From a gamma proteobacterium HdN1 (GTDB lineage Bacteria; Pseudomonadota; Gammaproteobacteria; Pseudomonadales; Ketobacteraceae), in the NCBI GenBank assembly GCA_000198515.1, contig FP929140.1:4004527-4068526 (forward strand): a DNA stretch of 64,000 bases. The letters are read 5' to 3'. The notes below the pieces were generated by a model that was not told the DNA's origin, made no database searches, and saw only the letters and a list, made by a program, of their open reading frames with translations. Position numbers and translations under genes: made by a program. Shown piece after piece: positions 25,039 to 34,266 of this stretch. Each line of letters starts with the position of its first letter. The stretch's first letter is position 1.

Positions 25039-26289
25039 ATGTTCAGACCGTTGCCTTTGTACATAGGCTTGCGATATACGCGCGCCAAACGCCGCAACCA
25101 CTTTATCTCTTTTATTTCGCTAACGTCCATTCTGGGGCTTACCTTGGGGGTTGCGGTTTTGATCGTTGTGCTGGCGGTGATGAGCGGTTTTGATCGCGAA
25201 CTGCAGAGCCGTATCCTCGGCATGGTGTCACAGGCAGAGGTAACCGAAGAGGGCGGCCTGAAGGATTGGCAGCGGGTGGTAGATGTCGCCCAGAAAACCC
25301 GCGGCGTTGTTGGCGCTGCCCCCTATGTGCAGCTGCAGGGGTTGCTCTCTCATCAAGGCTTAGTCAGCGGTGCGCTGGTGTCCGGCATTTCACCTGATCT
25401 AGAAGGGCGGGTATCGGTACTGCCGGAGCATATGGTGAGCGGCCAGATTGAGTCCTTGCAAGCGGGCCAGTTTAATATCGTGCTTGGCTATGGCGTGGCC
25501 CGCAAGCTGGGGCTCGCGCTGGGTGACCGAGTCGCACTGGTGCTGCCGGAGGCGAGCATTGGGCCGGCGGGCGTGCTGCCGCGCTTCAAGCGCTTCACCG
25601 TAACAGGGGTGTTTCGTGTGGGCGCTGAGGTCGATGACTTGATTGCCTATATCGCACTGGAGGATGCGCGTAAGCTTGCGCGTAGCGGCGAGCGGGTTCA
25701 TGGGGTTCGCCTCAAAGTAGATGATTTACTGAAGGCGCGTGTCATTGCCGAGCGCGTGGCCGCACAACTGCAAGCAAGCACTGAGGCGGGGCTCTATCAG
25801 ACGGGAGACTGGACGCGCACCTACGGGAATCTGTTCCAGGCCGTTAAACTGGAGCGCACCATGATGGGGCTGTTGTTGATGCTGATCGTAGCAGTCGCGG
25901 CATTCAACATCGTTTCCAGTCTGATCATGATGGTGACAGACAAAAAAGCAGACATTGCCATTCTGCGAACCCTCGGCGCGAGCCCACGCACCATCATGGG
26001 AGTTTTTATCGTGCAGGGCAGCTTTATTGGTTTTGTGGGCACAGCGGCAGGCGCGATCCTTGGGATCGTGATTGCGCTCAATATTACCGAATCCATTCGG
26101 TGGCTGGAGAGCAGCTTGAATCTGTCGTTGTTCCGTCAGTATTTTGTGAACTACCTTCCTTCTGAACTGCGCTGGGAGCACGTAATTACCGTGATCGCGT
26201 CCGCCTTAGTGATGAGTTTTTTTGCCACCCTATACCCGGCGTTACGGGCGTCGAAGATTCAACCGGCGGAGGCTTTGCGACATGAGTAA
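25039..26289 (+). CDS. lolC: Lipoprotein-releasing system permease LolC/LolE family
   Basis: Inner-membrane subunit that extracts lipoproteins from the membrane for LolA. 416 residues: one N-terminal transmembrane helix (about 25-50, SLTSILGLTLGVAVLIVVL), a periplasmic domain to about 270, and three C-terminal helices ending in LYPALRASKIQPAEALRHE. The ATG at 25039 has AGGACGAG just upstream. Only one permease gene accompanies lolD; either a LolE is elsewhere or this is a LolF-type homodimer. It overlaps lolD by 8 bases. Confidence 0.93.
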   Translation: MFRPLPLYIGLRYTRAKRRNHFISFISLTSILGLTLGVAVLIVVLAVMSGFDRELQSRILGMVSQAEVTEEGGLKDWQRVVDVAQKTRGVVGAAPYVQLQGLLSHQGLVSGALVSGISPDLEGRVSVLPEHMVSGQIESLQAGQFNIVLGYGVARKLGLALGDRVALVLPEASIGPAGVLPRFKRFTVTGVFRVGAEVDDLIAYIALEDARKLARSGERVHGVRLKVDDLLKARVIAERVAAQLQASTEAGLYQTGDWTRTYGNLFQAVKLERTMMGLLLMLIVAVAAFNIVSSLIMMVTDKKADIAILRTLGASPRTIMGVFIVQGSFIGFVGTAAGAILGIVIALNITESIRWLESSLNLSLFRQYFVNYLPSELRWEHVITVIASALVMSFFATLYPALRASKIQPAEALRHE

Positions 26290-26983
26290 AACGCCAGTGA
26301 TTGCGTGTAACGCGCTACACAAAACATTTTCCGAAGGGCCGAACCAAGTCGTGGTGCTCAACGGTATCAATTTTTGCCTTGAACAGGGTGAATTCGCTGC
26401 CATTGTCGGTAACTCCGGCTCTGGTAAGACAACACTGCTGCATTTGCTGGGCGGGCTGGATTTGGCGAGCTCCGGCAGCGTTCGTATTATGGGGCAGGAT
26501 TTTCTGGCATTGAATGATCGCGAGCGCGGGGAATTGCGCAATCGTCACCTTGGATTTGTCTACCAGTTCCACCATTTATTGCCAGAGTTTACCGCGCTGG
26601 AAAACGTGGGAATTCCGTTGTTGATGCGCAAAGAGTTAAAAATTGCGGAGGTAAAAAAAAGAGCAAGCGCCATGCTGGAAGCTGTGGGATTAGGGCATCG
26701 CTTGGATCACAAACCTGCAGAGCTTTCTGGCGGAGAGCGCCAGCGTGTGGCCATAGCGCGAGCGTTAGTCACGCAGCCCGCTTGTGTACTGGCTGATGAA
26801 CCCACAGGCAATCTAGATGTGCATACCGCCCAAGAAATCCAGCGTTTGATGTTGCGCCTGAATCAAGATCTCGGCACTTCGTTCCTGATCGTAACGCATG
26901 ACCTAAGTTTCGCTCAGCATATCCCAAGAATTTTTCGGATGGAGGAGGGCCGACTGTTGGATGCGTCTGCCATGGCGGTGTAA
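26282..26983 (+). CDS. lolD: Lipoprotein-releasing ABC transporter ATPase LolD
   Basis: Energises lipoprotein release. 233 residues with Walker A GNSGSGKTT (43-51), Q-loop YQFHHLLPEFTALENV, signature LSGGERQRVAIARAL, Walker B CVLADEPTGNLD and switch VTHD. The ATG at 26282 lies within the end of lolC (8-base overlap), so translation is coupled. Confidence 0.96.
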   Translation: MSKTPVIACNALHKTFSEGPNQVVVLNGINFCLEQGEFAAIVGNSGSGKTTLLHLLGGLDLASSGSVRIMGQDFLALNDRERGELRNRHLGFVYQFHHLLPEFTALENVGIPLLMRKELKIAEVKKRASAMLEAVGLGHRLDHKPAELSGGERQRVAIARALVTQPACVLADEPTGNLDVHTAQEIQRLMLRLNQDLGTSFLIVTHDLSFAQHIPRIFRMEEGRLLDASAMAV

Positions 26984-27056
26984 CTGCTAATTTGCTTTAC
27001 CTTGCGCGGGTCTTTTTTGCCATATTGACTCAAAATGGCCGAGTACTAAGCCCCGC

Positions 27057-29378
27057 GTGTTCATTCTTTCCCTGTTTTGGCTGACCTGTATCGTAGGGCT
27101 CGTTGCGGCCCATTTTTGGAGCATATCCGTCGATTGGCAGGCGTGTAGCTTGAGTATCGTGGTGTTGCTAACGACGGTGCTTAAAGCAGCGTTTGCACCT
27201 ACAGACACTCGGCCTCGAATTCGATGGATCGTCACGCAACTTGCCCTTTATAGCTTGCTTGCAGGTGCAGCTTTGTATTTGGTTACACGGCTTCCGGCGA
27301 TCGAAATGCCTGCGCCATTGGCGGGTGAGTGGGTGGGGCGCTGGGAGGGGCTGCCCAATATTACGAACGGTGGTCGCAACGCCAGCGCGCTGTTCCAGCC
27401 GTATCAATATCTTCCCGCGCAGCCTTCACAGCAAATGGCCAATGCCTGCGAGGGAACTCCGCTCGCCTATCGCATTTGGGTGCGTGGCCTAAAGCCCGCA
27501 GCGACTCCCGAAGCCGCGTTGCAGCCCGGTGCATGCGTGCGGGTTCGCCTAGCACAAAAGCAAGAAACCCGTATGCTTTCTGCCTCACAGCTTGCGTGGC
27601 GCCAGCGCAATCGAATTGCGGGGGTGTTGTACGTAAGCTCAGGCGCTCCACCACAGTGGCTCGGAGATTCGCATCACTGGATGGATCAAGCTCGGCTGGC
27701 AATTCGCAAGCACTTTATTGCTGCGAGGGGCGCTGAACGTGGCCATTCGTTAAGCCAGCTCAGCACCTTGCCGGTGTTGCTGGGGTTGGTGACGGGCGAC
27801 CGCGCGCTGATGACACCGGAACACTGGCAAATATTTTCCAACACCGGCACTTCGCACTTGATGGCCATTTCTGGCACCCATGTTGGATTGTTAGCGATGT
27901 TTACCTATGTCATCGTGCGCCGGCTTGCCAGTTGGAGCATGCTGATCACGTCACGATTTCCTGCGCCGCACCTTGCGCTGGTGACGAGCTGGTTTGTTGC
28001 CTTGGCCTACTCGCTTCTGGCGGGATTTAGCGTGCCGACTCAGCGTACCGTGGTGATGATGGGTGTTGCCGTACTGATTCGCCTGCGGGGGCGATCCCTT
28101 CTGGATTGGCGCGCCTTCTGGTTGGCGGCAATTGCGGTTACCGCGTGGGATCCGCTGGCGATTTTTGACCGCGGGGCATGGCTGTCTTTTTTTGCAGTTG
28201 CCATCATCCTTTGGCTCTTGCAAGGGCGCCTGTGGCCCTTGGGTGCGGTGCGTGCGTGGTTTCTGATACAAGGTGGGATTTTTATCGGGCTCATTCCGCT
28301 GCTTGCCTATGCTTTTGGCGGGTTTCCGTGGATTAGTCCAGTCGCAAACGCCGTTGCGATTCCATTGCTAGGCTATCTGGTGGTACCGGCGGCATTGGCC
28401 AGCACTTTTTCTCTCATCGTAATGCCCGCTGTTTCCCCCTATATTCTAAAGCCCTCCCTCTGGCTGGCGGATTGCTTAATGTGGTTTCTCGGCTGGATGG
28501 AGCGCTGGGGCGGTGCGGGCTATCGGGTACCGATGTGGAGTAATCCAACCCAGATGGCGCTGGCTTGCTCGCTTGCCGTGGTGGCAACCCTCTGGGTTTT
28601 GGCACCGCGTGGTGCGCCGGGCAAGTGGATTGCGACCGTCATGGTTTTGCCTGTAGCCCTAGGGCCAGGTTTCTTTCCACGCGCTTTGCCAGCCTTCGAA
28701 TGGCGGCGGGAGCATGCCGCTATTGGCTTCATGATCGAGGATTCCGCGCATCTTTGGTGGGTGTTTCAAGCGGGCTTATCCAGCCGCACAAGACAGCCGA
28801 TCTTGCAGGACTGGCTGCGGCGCACAGGATACGCCTATTTGTGGGACACACACTCAGAGAAATACGCAGACTGGGTTCGTAGCGGCTTTGTTGTGCTTCG
28901 CTATGACAAATACACGCCCATATGGGGGCAAATTGCTCTAAAATCACCGGTCATGACACTGCCTTGCCTTGATTCTAGGCCAAGTCAGTTATCCGGTTGG
29001 CGATTAACCCCAGCTCGTGGTGCGGAAATGGATTGCTGGTTGCACTTGGAAGCCACACAAAGCGCAAACCTTGGAACAGATCAGGAAACCAGCATTCTAT
29101 TGATGCCAACGCTGTCTCGTAAGGCCCAGTTATCACTTCTAGACCATGCGGAACTCCCCACACCATCCTTGATCCTAGTACCGGCAGGAGGAATCAACCG
29201 CGTGTTGGCTGCCAGCCTTCAGCGTTTGCAGCCAAAACGGCTTGCGCAGTGGCCTACAGCAGCACGCATCGGCGGCCGAGCGGCAAGCACCAAGGCAACA
29301 AAAGCCACGCAAGCCACCCGTAACAAACTTGCGCTGCGAGGCATTCGAGAAGTTCCACTCGGAGAGCGCTTTGAATAA
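27057..29378 (+). CDS. comEC: DNA internalisation protein ComEC/Rec2, MBL domain degenerate
   Basis: Inner-membrane channel for single-stranded DNA in natural transformation. 773 residues: N-terminal helices, an OB-like DUF4131 region (about 60-200), the competence domain with SHLMAISGTHVGLLAMF (about 262-278), and about ten membrane segments to about 530. The C-terminal third is where the metallo-beta-lactamase domain sits, but no HxHxDH is present (for example EHAAIGFMIEDSAHLWWVF), so that domain seems to have lost its metal site. GTG start without a strong ribosome site. It precedes exbB-exbD-lpxK as in Pseudomonas. Confidence 0.9.
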   Translation: MFILSLFWLTCIVGLVAAHFWSISVDWQACSLSIVVLLTTVLKAAFAPTDTRPRIRWIVTQLALYSLLAGAALYLVTRLPAIEMPAPLAGEWVGRWEGLPNITNGGRNASALFQPYQYLPAQPSQQMANACEGTPLAYRIWVRGLKPAATPEAALQPGACVRVRLAQKQETRMLSASQLAWRQRNRIAGVLYVSSGAPPQWLGDSHHWMDQARLAIRKHFIAARGAERGHSLSQLSTLPVLLGLVTGDRALMTPEHWQIFSNTGTSHLMAISGTHVGLLAMFTYVIVRRLASWSMLITSRFPAPHLALVTSWFVALAYSLLAGFSVPTQRTVVMMGVAVLIRLRGRSLLDWRAFWLAAIAVTAWDPLAIFDRGAWLSFFAVAIILWLLQGRLWPLGAVRAWFLIQGGIFIGLIPLLAYAFGGFPWISPVANAVAIPLLGYLVVPAALASTFSLIVMPAVSPYILKPSLWLADCLMWFLGWMERWGGAGYRVPMWSNPTQMALACSLAVVATLWVLAPRGAPGKWIATVMVLPVALGPGFFPRALPAFEWRREHAAIGFMIEDSAHLWWVFQAGLSSRTRQPILQDWLRRTGYAYLWDTHSEKYADWVRSGFVVLRYDKYTPIWGQIALKSPVMTLPCLDSRPSQLSGWRLTPARGAEMDCWLHLEATQSANLGTDQETSILLMPTLSRKAQLSLLDHAELPTPSLILVPAGGINRVLAASLQRLQPKRLAQWPTAARIGGRAASTKATKATQATRNKLALRGIREVPLGERFE

Positions 29379-29450
29379 AAATGGCAATCCTGCGAGCCTG
29401 TAGTAGATTGTAAAGTTAGATGACTTAAAATTGAGCAAGGAGACATTTGG

Positions 29451-30071
29451 GTGTTTGAGCTTTTGAAAGCTGGCGGAATCGTCATGTGGCCGCTGCTCCT
29501 GTGCTCCATTTTGGCGAGCGCAATTATTCTGGAGCGCTTGTGGATGCTTCGCCATGACAAAATCGCACCGCGTGACCAGTTACCGCAGATCTGGGTTTGG
29601 ATGAAAAATAATCAGATGGATGCCAGCCATTTGAAACAGCTCCGCAGCGGCTCTTCCTTGGGGCGAATCCTTGCAACCGGCCTGATCAACGCAAGGCACG
29701 GCCGTGAAATCATGAAAGAGGCCATCACCGAGGCGGCAAGCCACGAACTGCATCGCATGCAACGCTTTTTGAACCTGCTAGGCTCCATCGCCAGCATTGC
29801 CCCGCTTCTTGGGCTGTTGGGCACCGTATTGGGGATGGTCGATATGTTCAATTCTCTGATCCTCACCGGAAACCATAGCACCACACTTTTGGCTGCCGGC
29901 ATTGCGAAAGCGCTCTACACCACCGTTGCTGGGCTCGTGGTGGCCATACCCTCGGTGTTCTTTTACCGCTTTTTCAACCGCCGTATCGAAGAGCTCCTAG
30001 TAACGATGGAACAAGAGGCGATTAAACTGGTAGATGTATTACACGGCGATCGCGAGAACGATTCAAAATGA
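29451..30071 (+). CDS. exbB: MotA/TolQ/ExbB proton channel protein
   Basis: 206-residue inner-membrane subunit of a proton-driven motor, with three transmembrane segments: about 10-28, 107-130 (IAPLLGLLGTVLGMVDMF) and 145-172. GTG start at 29451 preceded by AAGGAG at 29438-29443. With the adjacent exbD it could energise a TonB-type or lipid-A-linked envelope process; no tonB is nearby. Confidence 0.92.
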   Translation: MFELLKAGGIVMWPLLLCSILASAIILERLWMLRHDKIAPRDQLPQIWVWMKNNQMDASHLKQLRSGSSLGRILATGLINARHGREIMKEAITEAASHELHRMQRFLNLLGSIASIAPLLGLLGTVLGMVDMFNSLILTGNHSTTLLAAGIAKALYTTVAGLVVAIPSVFFYRFFNRRIEELLVTMEQEAIKLVDVLHGDRENDSK

Positions 30072-30141
30072 GAATGCAGGCTCGAATTCTGGCCCAAAAC
30101 GCCTTTGGAAATGCTGCGCAAAAAAAAGTGAGCATTGCATC

Positions 30142-30597
30142 GTGAAGTTTCCACGCCCTAGCCAAGAAGATGATGTATCAATCAACCTAGTCTCGCTGAT
30201 TGATGTATTGTTTATCCTGATTATCTTTTTTATGGTGTCCACCACCTTTGTGCAGGAGCGAAAATTATCCGTCGAGCTGCCAAAAGCGATGGGTGAGGAG
30301 AGTGGCAAAACCACAGCAGCCAGCATAGAGGTGATCGTCGGGCGTGATGGTGACTACGCAGTGAATAACAAGACGCTAGCAGCGCGGGATGCAAAGACCT
30401 TAGAGCGAGCGGTACTCGAACAGTCCGGCGGTGATACTACTTTGCCCTTTATTATTGCTGCAGATGCAGCTGCTCCTTATCAGGCCGTAGTTACGGTGAT
30501 GGATGTTGCGGGGCAACTGGGCTTTACCCACCTGCGTCTACCCGCTAATGAGCCTGGAACGGAAGCCGCCCCCGAAATAGCGCCCGCGCCTAAATAG
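30142..30597 (+). CDS. exbD: Biopolymer transport protein ExbD/TolR
   Basis: 151 residues: a cytoplasmic start, one membrane helix SLIDVLFILIIFFMVSTTF carrying the protonatable Asp21, and a periplasmic domain. An Ala/Pro/Glu-rich tail follows. GTG 30142 is the only plausible start; the ribosome site is weak, and exbB ends 70 bases upstream, so coupling is not obvious. Confidence 0.91.
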   Translation: MKFPRPSQEDDVSINLVSLIDVLFILIIFFMVSTTFVQERKLSVELPKAMGEESGKTTAASIEVIVGRDGDYAVNNKTLAARDAKTLERAVLEQSGGDTTLPFIIAADAAAPYQAVVTVMDVAGQLGFTHLRLPANEPGTEAAPEIAPAPK

Positions 30598-30622
30598 CGC
30601 TGAAATAAAAAGTGAAAGCTGA

Positions 30623-31702
30623 ATGTCTGCGTTAGAGCGTTATTTTAATCGCTTATGGTATGAAGATCACTGGCAGAAATGGCTGTTTTGGCCGGCCAGC
30701 CAACTTGCGGAACGGGTTGTAAACCACCGCCGCAACAAGGCGCAGGTGAGCGCTCAAAAATATCACGAGGATCTGGAAAACGGTTCTGAAAATAGCCATG
30801 CGCAGCGGAACCCGCCCGTTATTGTCATCGGCAACTTGACCGTAGGCGGAACCGGAAAAACGCCACTGATCCTCTTTCTTGTGAATGCGCTGCAGGCGAG
30901 AGGATTGCACGTTGGCGTAATTAGCCGAGGATTTGGTGGCAAGGCAAGCTACCCGCTATCGGTTACCCGTGAGACACCGGCATCCCTAAGTGGCGATGAA
31001 CCAGCGCTGATTGTTCGAAGAACCGGCGTACGCATGGTCGTTGATCCTGATCGTGCGCGTGCAGCAAAATACCTCATTGCCCAGAGCGTAGCGGCCGATG
31101 CTCCCCTTGATCTTATTTTGAGTGATGATGGGATGCAGCATTACGGTTTGCAGCGAGAGATTGAAATCCTTGTGGTGGATGGCGCGCGCGGCTTCGGCAA
31201 TCAACGCATGCTGCCGATGGGGCCACTGCGCGAGCCGTTGGATCGCCTTGAAAGCCTACGTTTTGCCGTAATCAACGGCAGCCCTTCTCCCGCCTTGCTG
31301 AAAATTCTTGCGGAAAAGCCCCGCCTAAGCGTTTATCCCATGCAAATTCAACCTGGAAAATTTCGGCGACTGGGCAGTTCTGAAACTGCTGCGCCGGAAT
31401 ATTTTCAGGGGCGCGAATACTGTCAGGGGCGAGAATTATGCGCGCTGGCAGGCATTGGCAACCCCGAACGTTTTTTTAAGACGCTGGGGGATCTTGGAAT
31501 TCATGCGAAAAAACAGATATTTTCCGATCACCATCATTATTGTGAAGCAGATTTATTGCCATTTCGGAACGATACCATCATCATGACCGAAAAAGACGCT
31601 GTAAAAATTCAGCCGTCTTGGTTAAATGACGCTTGGTATCTCAGCGTGGATGCCGAGGTTACCGAAGCGCTGGTCAGTGATATACTCAGCGTTCTTCCAT
31701 AA
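30623..31702 (+). CDS. lpxK: Tetraacyldisaccharide 4'-kinase LpxK
   Basis: Adds the 4'-phosphate to lipid A precursor at the inner membrane. 359 residues with Walker A GNLTVGGTGKTP (about 70-81), the basic motif ISRGFGGK and LSDDGMQHYGLQRE. An in-frame 18-bp duplication at 31397-31432 (with a partial third copy) encodes EYFQGR-EYCQGR-EL, an insertion unlikely to be part of the ancestral fold. In Pseudomonas a small Trm112-like gene (ycaR) separates lpxK from kdsB; it is absent here. Confidence 0.95.
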   Translation: MSALERYFNRLWYEDHWQKWLFWPASQLAERVVNHRRNKAQVSAQKYHEDLENGSENSHAQRNPPVIVIGNLTVGGTGKTPLILFLVNALQARGLHVGVISRGFGGKASYPLSVTRETPASLSGDEPALIVRRTGVRMVVDPDRARAAKYLIAQSVAADAPLDLILSDDGMQHYGLQREIEILVVDGARGFGNQRMLPMGPLREPLDRLESLRFAVINGSPSPALLKILAEKPRLSVYPMQIQPGKFRRLGSSETAAPEYFQGREYCQGRELCALAGIGNPERFFKTLGDLGIHAKKQIFSDHHHYCEADLLPFRNDTIIMTEKDAVKIQPSWLNDAWYLSVDAEVTEALVSDILSVLP

Positions 31703-31703
31703 T

Positions 31704-31732
31704 CGTTCCCACGCTCCGTAGGAGTGTGAACG
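31704..31732 (+). repeat. REP-like hairpin between lpxK and kdsB
   Basis: CGTTCCCACGCTCC, GTA loop, GGAGTGTGAACG: an imperfect palindrome that resembles the GTTCCCACGC-type extragenic repeats of many proteobacteria. Only one copy was noticed in this window. Confidence 0.45.
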
Positions 31733-31748
31733 CACACAGGTGCCTAAC

Positions 31749-32522
31749 GTGACTTCCTTTGTCGTGGTGATTCCCGCCCGTTTTGCTTCCACTCGGTTGC
31801 CCGCCAAACCGCTTGCCGATATTGCTGGCAAGCCCCTGATACAATGGGTGTATGAACAGGCGCGCAAGAGCGAAGCGCAACGCGTAATTATTGCGACCGA
31901 CGATGCGCGCATCGAAACTGCAGCGCGTGCATTTGGCGCTGAAGTAGTCATGACGCGCGCGACCCATGAGTCAGGCACGGATCGCATCCAAGAGGTTGCC
32001 AGTCAACTCGGCTTGAGCAACGATATGATCATCGTCAACGTGCAGGGCGATGAACCCATGATTCCGCCTGCGCTGATCAATCAGGTCGCAGAAAATCTCA
32101 CACAATCCGGCGCACCTATGGCTACCTTGTGTGAACCCATACAACATTACAACGAAATCACTAACCCGAATGTGGTAAAAGTAGTGATGGATTGTCGTGG
32201 AATGGCGCTGTATTTTAGCCGCGCAATGGTGCCTTTCGATCGTGATCGCTTTTCTGCAGGTGTAGACGAGAAAACCGAACTGACCGGTTGGTACCGGCAT
32301 TTAGGAATTTATGCATACCGAAAATCACTGCTCGATCAATTCGTCAATTGGGGGCCGTGCTTGCTCGAACAAACCGAAAAGCTCGAACAGTTGCGCGCAC
32401 TCTGGCATGGCGTTTTGATTCATGTCGCACCCGCTGAAGAAGCTCTGCCACCAGGCGTAGACACGCCCGCAGACCTTGAGCGAATCCGCGCCATTTTAGG
32501 CGCGCGAGTAGCGCAGAACTAA
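31749..32522 (+). CDS. kdsB: CMP-Kdo synthetase
   Basis: 3-deoxy-manno-octulosonate cytidylyltransferase; activates Kdo for LPS core. 257 residues starting [22 protein letters not shown], the nucleotide-binding loop; [12 protein letters not shown] and [13 protein letters not shown] are diagnostic. GTG 31749 gives the family N-terminus with AGG 8 bases upstream; the in-frame GTG at 31740 would add three residues. Confidence 0.95.
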   Translation: MTSFVVVIPARFASTRLPAKPLADIAGKPLIQWVYEQARKSEAQRVIIATDDARIETAARAFGAEVVMTRATHESGTDRIQEVASQLGLSNDMIIVNVQGDEPMIPPALINQVAENLTQSGAPMATLCEPIQHYNEITNPNVVKVVMDCRGMALYFSRAMVPFDRDRFSAGVDEKTELTGWYRHLGIYAYRKSLLDQFVNWGPCLLEQTEKLEQLRALWHGVLIHVAPAEEALPPGVDTPADLERIRAILGARVAQN

Positions 32523-32577
32523 GATGGTGTAATGCGCAAGTGTATACACAACGCGCAAGATGAGCGTCGAACGCCAT

Positions 32578-32618
32578 CGTCGCAGGGCGATTTACGCCGC
32601 CGTCGCAGGACGATTTAC
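32578..32618 (+). repeat. 23-bp-period tandem repeat
   Basis: CGTCGCAGGGCGATTTAC at 32578-32595 recurs at 32601-32618 with one change, in the kdsB-phosphatase spacer. Confidence 0.82.
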
Positions 32619-32650
32619 AAAGTAGGTTGTTGTAAAAAAGGTAGTTGATT

Positions 32651-33145
32651 GTGAAAACCAAAGTGTTGTTTGTTTGTTTGGGCAATATCTGTCGATCCCC
32701 GACCGCTGAAGCAGTATTGCGAAAAATGCTTCAAGACCGTGGGCTTACGCATTTGGTGGACGTAGATTCCGCAGGCACCGGCAATTGGCACGCGGGTAGT
32801 CCACCTGACGAGCGGGCGGTGGCCGCCGCGCAGGCTCGCGGTTATGACATGGCCGGCCTAAAGGCTAGACAGATCGAAGAAAACGACTACCGCCACTTTG
32901 ATTTGATTCTGGCAATGGATCGCTCTAACGTTTCGCACATGCGTCGAAGCTGCACAAACGGAACCGCCGGCAAAATTGGCCTAGTTTTAGAGTATGCGCA
33001 ACACTCTCCGCTAAGCGAAGTCCCAGATCCATATTATGGCGAAGGCGATGGTTTTGAGCTGGTACTGGATTTGCTAGAAGATGCGTGCGATTGCCTGATT
33101 GAACGAATTTGCGCTGCGCCCAACGTTAAACGGATAGGCTCGTAA
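32651..33145 (+). CDS. Low-molecular-weight protein-tyrosine phosphatase
   Basis: 164 residues. P-loop C9-LGNIC-R15-S (VCLGNICRSPTAEAVL) and the general-acid loop VPDPYYGEGDGFE identify the family. Members near polysaccharide genes dephosphorylate Wzc-like kinases, but this copy sits between kdsB and murB, as in Pseudomonas, and its target is unknown. GTG start at 32651 with AAGGT upstream. It ends 5 bases before murB. Confidence 0.92.
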   Translation: MKTKVLFVCLGNICRSPTAEAVLRKMLQDRGLTHLVDVDSAGTGNWHAGSPPDERAVAAAQARGYDMAGLKARQIEENDYRHFDLILAMDRSNVSHMRRSCTNGTAGKIGLVLEYAQHSPLSEVPDPYYGEGDGFELVLDLLEDACDCLIERICAAPNVKRIGS

Positions 33146-33150
33146 CTCCT

Positions 33151-34167
33151 TTGTTAATTCAAGAACAAGTCGAACTTTTAGCGTTTAATACCTTTCGGGT
33201 ATCCGCAATCGCACCACGGCTAGTGACGCTTCAGAGCAACAACGATCTTCTTGAGTGGCGTGCGCAAGCAAAGCAGCCTGACTGCGTTGTGCTGGGGGGC
33301 GGTAGCAATGTGGTGTTGGCGAGTAACCTTGAAACGCCGGTCTTGTTGAACCGAATCATGGGCTACCATGTGCAACCTCTGAACCACCGTGAGGCGCTGG
33401 TGAGTGCCGGCGCCGGCGAGCCGTGGCACCCATTTGTGATGCGGACGCTTACGAGCGGATGGTTTGGCCTAGAAAATCTCTCGTTAATCCCCGGTACCGT
33501 TGGCGCAAGCCCGGTGCAGAACATTGGCGCCTATGGCGTGGAGTTATGCCAGCGATTTTATTCGCTTCAAGCGTTTGATTTACACACTGGGGAGATGCGG
33601 AATTTTTCTCGCGAAGAATGTGAATTTCGCTACCGAGACAGCATTTTCAAGCGCGCCGACCATCAGCAGTGGATCATCACAAAGGTAACGTTCAAGCTCT
33701 ACCGCGACGGGCCTTTGTCTCTAGATTACGGGGATATCAAAGCCGAGTTATCGTCACGGAAAATCATCACTCCCACGGCGCTAGACGTAAGCTTAGCAGT
33801 TCAGGAAATTAGAAGGCAAAAGCTGCCAGACCCCGCAGTTGCACCCAATGCGGGCAGCTTTTTCAAGAACCCTGTATTGTCGGCAAAGCAGTTTCACTCA
33901 TTCCAAGAAGCCCACCCGAACGCTCCTCACTATCCGCAAGAGGATGGCAGCGTTAAGCTCGCTGCAGGCTGGCTGATTGACCGGCTCGGTTGGAAAGGGC
34001 GCCACATCGGCCCGGTTGAAGTGCACCCAAAGCAAGCCTTGGTGCTTGTGAATCGCGGGGGAAATGGTAGAGATATTTTGAATGCGGCGAGTCAGATTGT
34101 TGCGTCGGTACGTGTACATTTTGGAATTGAGCTGGAGATGGAGCCTCGCATACTAGGTAGAGCTTGA
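33151..34167 (+). CDS. murB: UDP-N-acetylenolpyruvoylglucosamine reductase
   Basis: FAD enzyme making UDP-N-acetylmuramate for peptidoglycan. 338 residues, type I MurB: NTFRVSAIAPRL start, LGGGSNVVLA, GTVGASPVQNIGAYGVEL (FAD-binding), YRDSIFK, and the catalytic-Ser segment NAGSFFKNP; the C-terminal region has VEVHPKQALVLVN. TTG start 5 bases after the phosphatase stop; no better start exists in frame. Confidence 0.95.
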   Translation: MLIQEQVELLAFNTFRVSAIAPRLVTLQSNNDLLEWRAQAKQPDCVVLGGGSNVVLASNLETPVLLNRIMGYHVQPLNHREALVSAGAGEPWHPFVMRTLTSGWFGLENLSLIPGTVGASPVQNIGAYGVELCQRFYSLQAFDLHTGEMRNFSREECEFRYRDSIFKRADHQQWIITKVTFKLYRDGPLSLDYGDIKAELSSRKIITPTALDVSLAVQEIRRQKLPDPAVAPNAGSFFKNPVLSAKQFHSFQEAHPNAPHYPQEDGSVKLAAGWLIDRLGWKGRHIGPVEVHPKQALVLVNRGGNGRDILNAASQIVASVRVHFGIELEMEPRILGRA

Positions 34168-34177
34168 GCCTCGGTAA

Positions 34178-34222
34178 CAAAAAATGCCGCTGCCTGAAAT
34201 AGACTCAGACAGCGGCATTTTT
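34178..34222. terminator. Bidirectional terminator between murB and rne
   Basis: An 18-bp stem with one mismatch (arms 34180-34197 and 34205-34222, core ATGCCGCTG / CAGCGGCAT), with A-run on the left and T-run on the right, so it works for both converging genes. Confidence 0.92.
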
Positions 34223-34238
34223 GCGTGTTTACGGCACT

Positions 34239-34266
34239 GCTTTTATGGAACCGCTTTTACGGAACC
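34239..34266 (+). repeat. 14-bp duplication across the rne stop
   Basis: GCTTTTATGGAACC (34239-34252) and GCTTTTACGGAACC (34253-34266). The second contains the rne stop (34257-34259, minus strand), so the last codons of rne are duplicated into its 3' UTR. Confidence 0.88.
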
